From Armatimonadaceae bacterium (GTDB lineage: Bacteria; Armatimonadota; Armatimonadia; Armatimonadales; Armatimonadaceae): DNA of 46,576 nt. The first letter of the stretch is position 1; every line of letters starts with the position of its first letter. The DNA is taken from positions 2,482-49,057 of the forward strand of contig JAUJOK010000028.1 in the NCBI GenBank assembly GCA_030447685.1, given 5' to 3'. The position numbers were made by a program, and so were the translations under genes. Below, in pieces: positions 43,766-46,576 of this stretch. The notes beneath the pieces were generated by a model that did not search any database, was not told where the DNA came from, and saw nothing but the letters and a program-made list of their open reading frames with translations.

Positions 43766-45402
43766 TTACAGGGAAACGGAGGACAGTTCCGGCGTGGATG
43801 GCGGCGCGGCGGCGGCAGCGCCGGGGGGCGCTTCCAGGAACCGCACCTTTGGGTTCTGGTCACGCAGATAGTTCATATCCCATTCACTGTCGAAAAGCGC
43901 CACCAGATTGCCGTCGCTATCCCGCAGGCGTCGCGTGCTGTGGCCCCAGTAGACCTTTGCCAGCGCCTCCGGGTCGGCCTCGATCCAGCGCAGATAGCTC
44001 TGGGAAAGGGGCTGAAGACGGGTTTCGACGCCGTATTCGGTTTGCAGCCGGAACCGCACGACATCGAACTGGAGCATTCCGACGACACCGACAATCGGCT
44101 CCGTGCGTGCCGCGTCCGCCTCATGGAAAAGCTGAACGACCCCCTCCTCGGACAACTGCTGGACTCCCTTCTGGAACTGCTTGTACCGCTCGGTACGCAC
44201 GTTGCTCAGCACCGCGAAGTGCTCCGGAAGGAAGCGCGGAATGCCCTGGAAGCGCACCGGCTTGCCCGTGCAGACCGTGTCGCCGATGGCGAAGACGCCG
44301 GGATTGGTCAGGCCGATAATGTCGCCCGGATACGCCTCATCCACCGTGTCCCGCTCCTGGGCGAACAGCTTCTGCGGACGGGTGAGGCGCACCGGCTTGC
44401 CCAGCCGTGGGTTCTGCACCAGCATGTCCCGCTCGAACTTGCCGGAGACGACGCGCAGAAAGGCGATACGGTCCCGGTGGTTCGGGTCCATGTTCGCCTG
44501 TATCTTGAAGACGAAGCCACGGAACTCCGCCTCTTCCGGGTGGACGGCGCGATCTTCCGCCGGATGCGGCGACGGCGACGGGGCCATCTCCTGAAAACGC
44601 TGCAAAAACAACTCAACGCCGAAATTCGTGACCGCGCTGCCGAAGAAGACCGGGGTTATCTCCCGGCATTGATTCGCTCCTGGCCCAGCGGCTCGCCCGC
44701 GACATCCAGCAGATCGACATCGTCCCGAAGGCGCGCCAGACCGGGTGCTCCCAGCGTCCGTTCCAGTTCCGGGTCGGCAAGGTTCGCCGCCGCCACCGGG
44801 CACGCCGCGCGCCGTGCTCCGTGCGCTCGAATAGATGCACCGTCCGGGTCAGGCGATCATAAACGCCCCGGAAGTCCGCGCCGTTCCCGATGGGCCAGTT
44901 CACGGGCGCGGAGCGGATGCCCAGCACCTCTTCGATCTCCGCCAACAGGTCGAGCGGTTCCTGGCCGGGCCTGTCCATCTTGTTGATAAAGGTAAAGATC
45001 GGAATGCCGCGCTGACGGCAGACGGCGAACAGCTTTCGGGTCTGCGGCTCGACGCCGCGCGCGTTGTCAATCAGCATTACCGCGCTGTCGGCGGCGACGA
45101 GGGTCCGGATAGGTGTCCTCGGAAAAGTCCTGGTGGCCCGGCGTGTCCAGCAGGTTGAGCATGTGTCCCGCATACTCGAACTGAAGCACGGTCGAGGTAA
45201 TGGAGATACCGCGCTGCTTTTCCATCTCCATCCAGTCTGATGTCGCCTGCCGCCGGTTCTTGCGCGCCGTTACCGAACCCGCCAGTTGGATCGCGCCGCC
45301 GTACAGGAGCAGTTTTTCCGTCAGCGTCGTCTTTCCGGCGTCCGGGTGCGAGATAATGGCGAATGTCCGCCGCCGCCGTATCTCCGAAAGGTAATCCGTC
45401 AT
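43766..45402 (-). pseudogene. prfC: Peptide chain release factor 3, three frameshifts
   Basis: RF3 is the GTPase that recycles RF1/RF2 from the ribosome after termination. Recognised: [20 protein letters not shown] (G1, P-loop), [20 protein letters not shown] (G2), [13 protein letters not shown] (G3), [16 protein letters not shown] (G4), then [20 protein letters not shown] (G5), VFKIQANMDPNHRDRIAFLR and VVGMLQFDVVRFRLQTEYGV. Breaks: one extra base near 45109 (TAT for TA), a missing C near 44798 and a missing G near 44662. Corrected length about 545, normal for RF3. The Ala/Pro tail is odd. Start overlaps the amidohydrolase stop (TAATG). Confidence 0.87.
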
Positions 45403-46253
45403 TAAGCTTCCAATCCGTAGAACCGGGCGGCGTTATCGTGGAGCAGTTTGCGCTGATCTTTCTCCGGCCAGTCCGCCACGACCGTTTTCAGCGCATCCAC
45501 CCACTGGCCGAGCGTCGCGGCGCGTGTGCAGACCGGCCAGTCGCCGCCGAAAAAGATGCGGTCTTTGCCGAACACCTCCGCCGTGTAATGGATAAGCGGC
45601 GCAAGGTCATCTGCCGTCCACACGCCGGGCGCGGCGGAAGCGACAATACCGGAGACCTTGCAGACGACGTTCGGACGTTGCGCTATCTCCTCCATGCCGC
45701 GCTGCCACTCCGAGCGGTCTTTCGCCTGTACGTTGCCGTTGCCGCAGTGATCGAGGACGAACCGGGTGTCGGGGCACCGGTCGGCAAGCGTCGCCCCGTC
45801 GGAAAGCTCGTCCGTCCGCAGGCACAGGTCGAAGCGCAGGCCCAACTCGCCCAGCAGGCGGACGCCCCGCACGAACGGCTCTTCCAGACAGTAGCCGCGC
45901 GGCGTGCCCCCGTGCAGAACCTGCCGCACCCCCTTGATGTAGGGATTGTCCGCAAAGCGCCGCACGTAATCCGCAAACTCGTCCGAAGCGGGCCGCCCGC
46001 CGATAACCGCCGCCGCCATCGGGTTATCGTCGCGGCGGCACAGGTCAAGGACATAATCGGCTTCGGCGGTCTTTTGACCGGCCTCGACATCCACCTCCAT
46101 GTACACCGTCTTGACGATGTTCAGCCCTCCCGCTTCTCGGAGATAGTCGCTCATCGTGTGGCTTTTCGCCAGCGGCCCGCCGCCGTCCAGCCAGGGAAGA
46201 TGAAACGTGCTCAAATCCCACAGATGCTGATGCGTGTCGATGATCGGCAGCAT
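45402..46253 (-). CDS. Amidohydrolase-2 family metal hydrolase (lactonase-like)
   Basis: 283 residues from ATG 46251-46253, which overlaps the permease stop by one base. TIM-barrel metal hydrolase of the amidohydrolase-2 (PF04909) type: HxH metal site in [57 protein letters not shown] and the final Asp in [10 protein letters not shown]. Relatives include L-fuconolactonase and 2-pyrone-4,6-dicarboxylate lactonase. Next to a sugar ABC permease, a sugar-lactone role is likely but not proven. Cytoplasmic. Ends TAATG onto prfC. Confidence 0.9.
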   Translation of the reverse strand: MLPIIDTHQHLWDLSTFHLPWLDGGGPLAKSHTMSDYLREAGGLNIVKTVYMEVDVEAGQKTAEADYVLDLCRRDDNPMAAAVIGGRPASDEFADYVRRFADNPYIKGVRQVLHGGTPRGYCLEEPFVRGVRLLGELGLRFDLCLRTDELSDGATLADRCPDTRFVLDHCGNGNVQAKDRSEWQRGMEEIAQRPNVVCKVSGIVASAAPGVWTADDLAPLIHYTAEVFGKDRIFFGGDWPVCTRAATLGQWVDALKTVVADWPEKDQRKLLHDNAARFYGLEA

Positions 46254-46576
46254 TACCCTTTGACCGCGCCCGCCGTCAGTCCGGCGACGAACTCCTTCTG
46301 GAGCAGCAAAAACAGCACGATGACCGGCAGCACCGACAGCAGCGTGCCCGCCATCAGCATGCCGTACTGCTGGGAATACAGGCCGATCATCTGGTTCAAG
46401 CCGATGGGCAGCGTGAAGTGGGTCTTGGAATGCAGCAGAATCTGCGGCCACAAAAAGCTGTTCCACGCGCCCATGAAGGCGATCAGACAAAACGCGCCGA
46501 TCATCGGGCGCGACACCGGCATCACAATATCCTTGTAGATACGGAACTCCGAGCAGCCGTCGATACGCGCGGCGTG
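46253..46576 (-). CDS. Carbohydrate ABC transporter permease (CUT1, MalG type), 5' end outside window
   Basis: The last 108 residues of a binding-protein-dependent permease. The conserved EAA loop is visible at the edge (AARIDGCSEFRIYKDIVMP), followed by membrane helices MIGAFCLIAFMGAWNSFLWP, then GLYSQQYGMLMAGTLLSVLP and VIVLFLLLQKEFVAGLTAGA with the typical CUT1 end G-AVKG. It moves a sugar or oligosaccharide across the cytoplasmic membrane together with a second permease, an ATPase and a binding protein that should lie beyond position 46576. Confidence 0.92.
   Translation of the reverse strand, partial: HAARIDGCSEFRIYKDIVMPVSRPMIGAFCLIAFMGAWNSFLWPQILLHSKTHFTLPIGLNQMIGLYSQQYGMLMAGTLLSVLPVIVLFLLLQKEFVAGLTAGAVKG

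Overview
This is a GC-rich bacterial chromosome segment of about 46.6 kb, from a diderm-type organism. It encodes an outer-envelope-style pair of secreted proteins, a PEP-CTERM protein, Tat- and Sec-exported proteins, lipoproteins and RodA. The cytochrome/DUF1501 pair, the PEP-CTERM protein and frequent TTG/GTG starts suggest Armatimonadota or a Planctomycetes-like lineage. That assignment is inference; no rRNA or taxonomic marker was used. No rRNA, tRNA, CRISPR array, prophage or intact insertion sequence was recognised.

Layout. 0-5 kb: a partial unknown gene; a GT4 glycosyltransferase coupled to a membrane protein with a phosphatase-like domain; and two paralogous small secreted proteins under one strong promoter. 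5-12 kb: an export/redox cluster made of a large protein with two CxxCH motifs, a Tat-exported DUF1501 protein, and a frameshifted CxxCH / carbohydrate-binding-like / FGE-sulfatase-like fusion. 12-16 kb: a low-density accessory stretch with a gene remnant, hairpin and direct repeats, several small membrane or secreted proteins and a PEP-CTERM protein. 16-26 kb: an S9 peptidase with DinB; a minus-strand block DUF2905-queA-HTH protein-DUF192-GT4; ndk; a MazEF-like toxin-antitoxin pair with a leaderless antitoxin; and a ROK sugar kinase. 26-30 kb: a SurA-like lipoprotein, a tetrapyrrole methylase-MazG fusion and a BsuPI-domain protein. 30-38 kb: rodA, an M16 peptidase pair, a B-box membrane protein, a 774-residue TPR protein and a membrane protein. 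38-46.6 kb: alpha-glucan phosphorylase, then a tightly overlapping minus-strand set: sugar ABC permease (partial), amidohydrolase, prfC, and a second M16 pair.

How the genes work together. Many neighbours overlap by 1 or 4 bases (ATGA, TAATG, TGATG), so they are probably translationally coupled. Each M16 pair joins a subunit with HxxEH to one without it, the expected layout of a heterodimeric M16B peptidase. The ABC permease and amidohydrolase suggest uptake and lactone or sugar catabolism, and the phosphorylase and ROK kinase suggest glycogen/glucose turnover.

Quality note. Four genes (the FGE fusion, the HTH protein, queA and prfC) carry 16 single-base frameshifts in total. All but one can be repaired by changing the length of a short run of one base, and each repaired protein reads through as a recognisable family or one continuous product. 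Sequencing or assembly error is therefore at least as likely as true gene decay.
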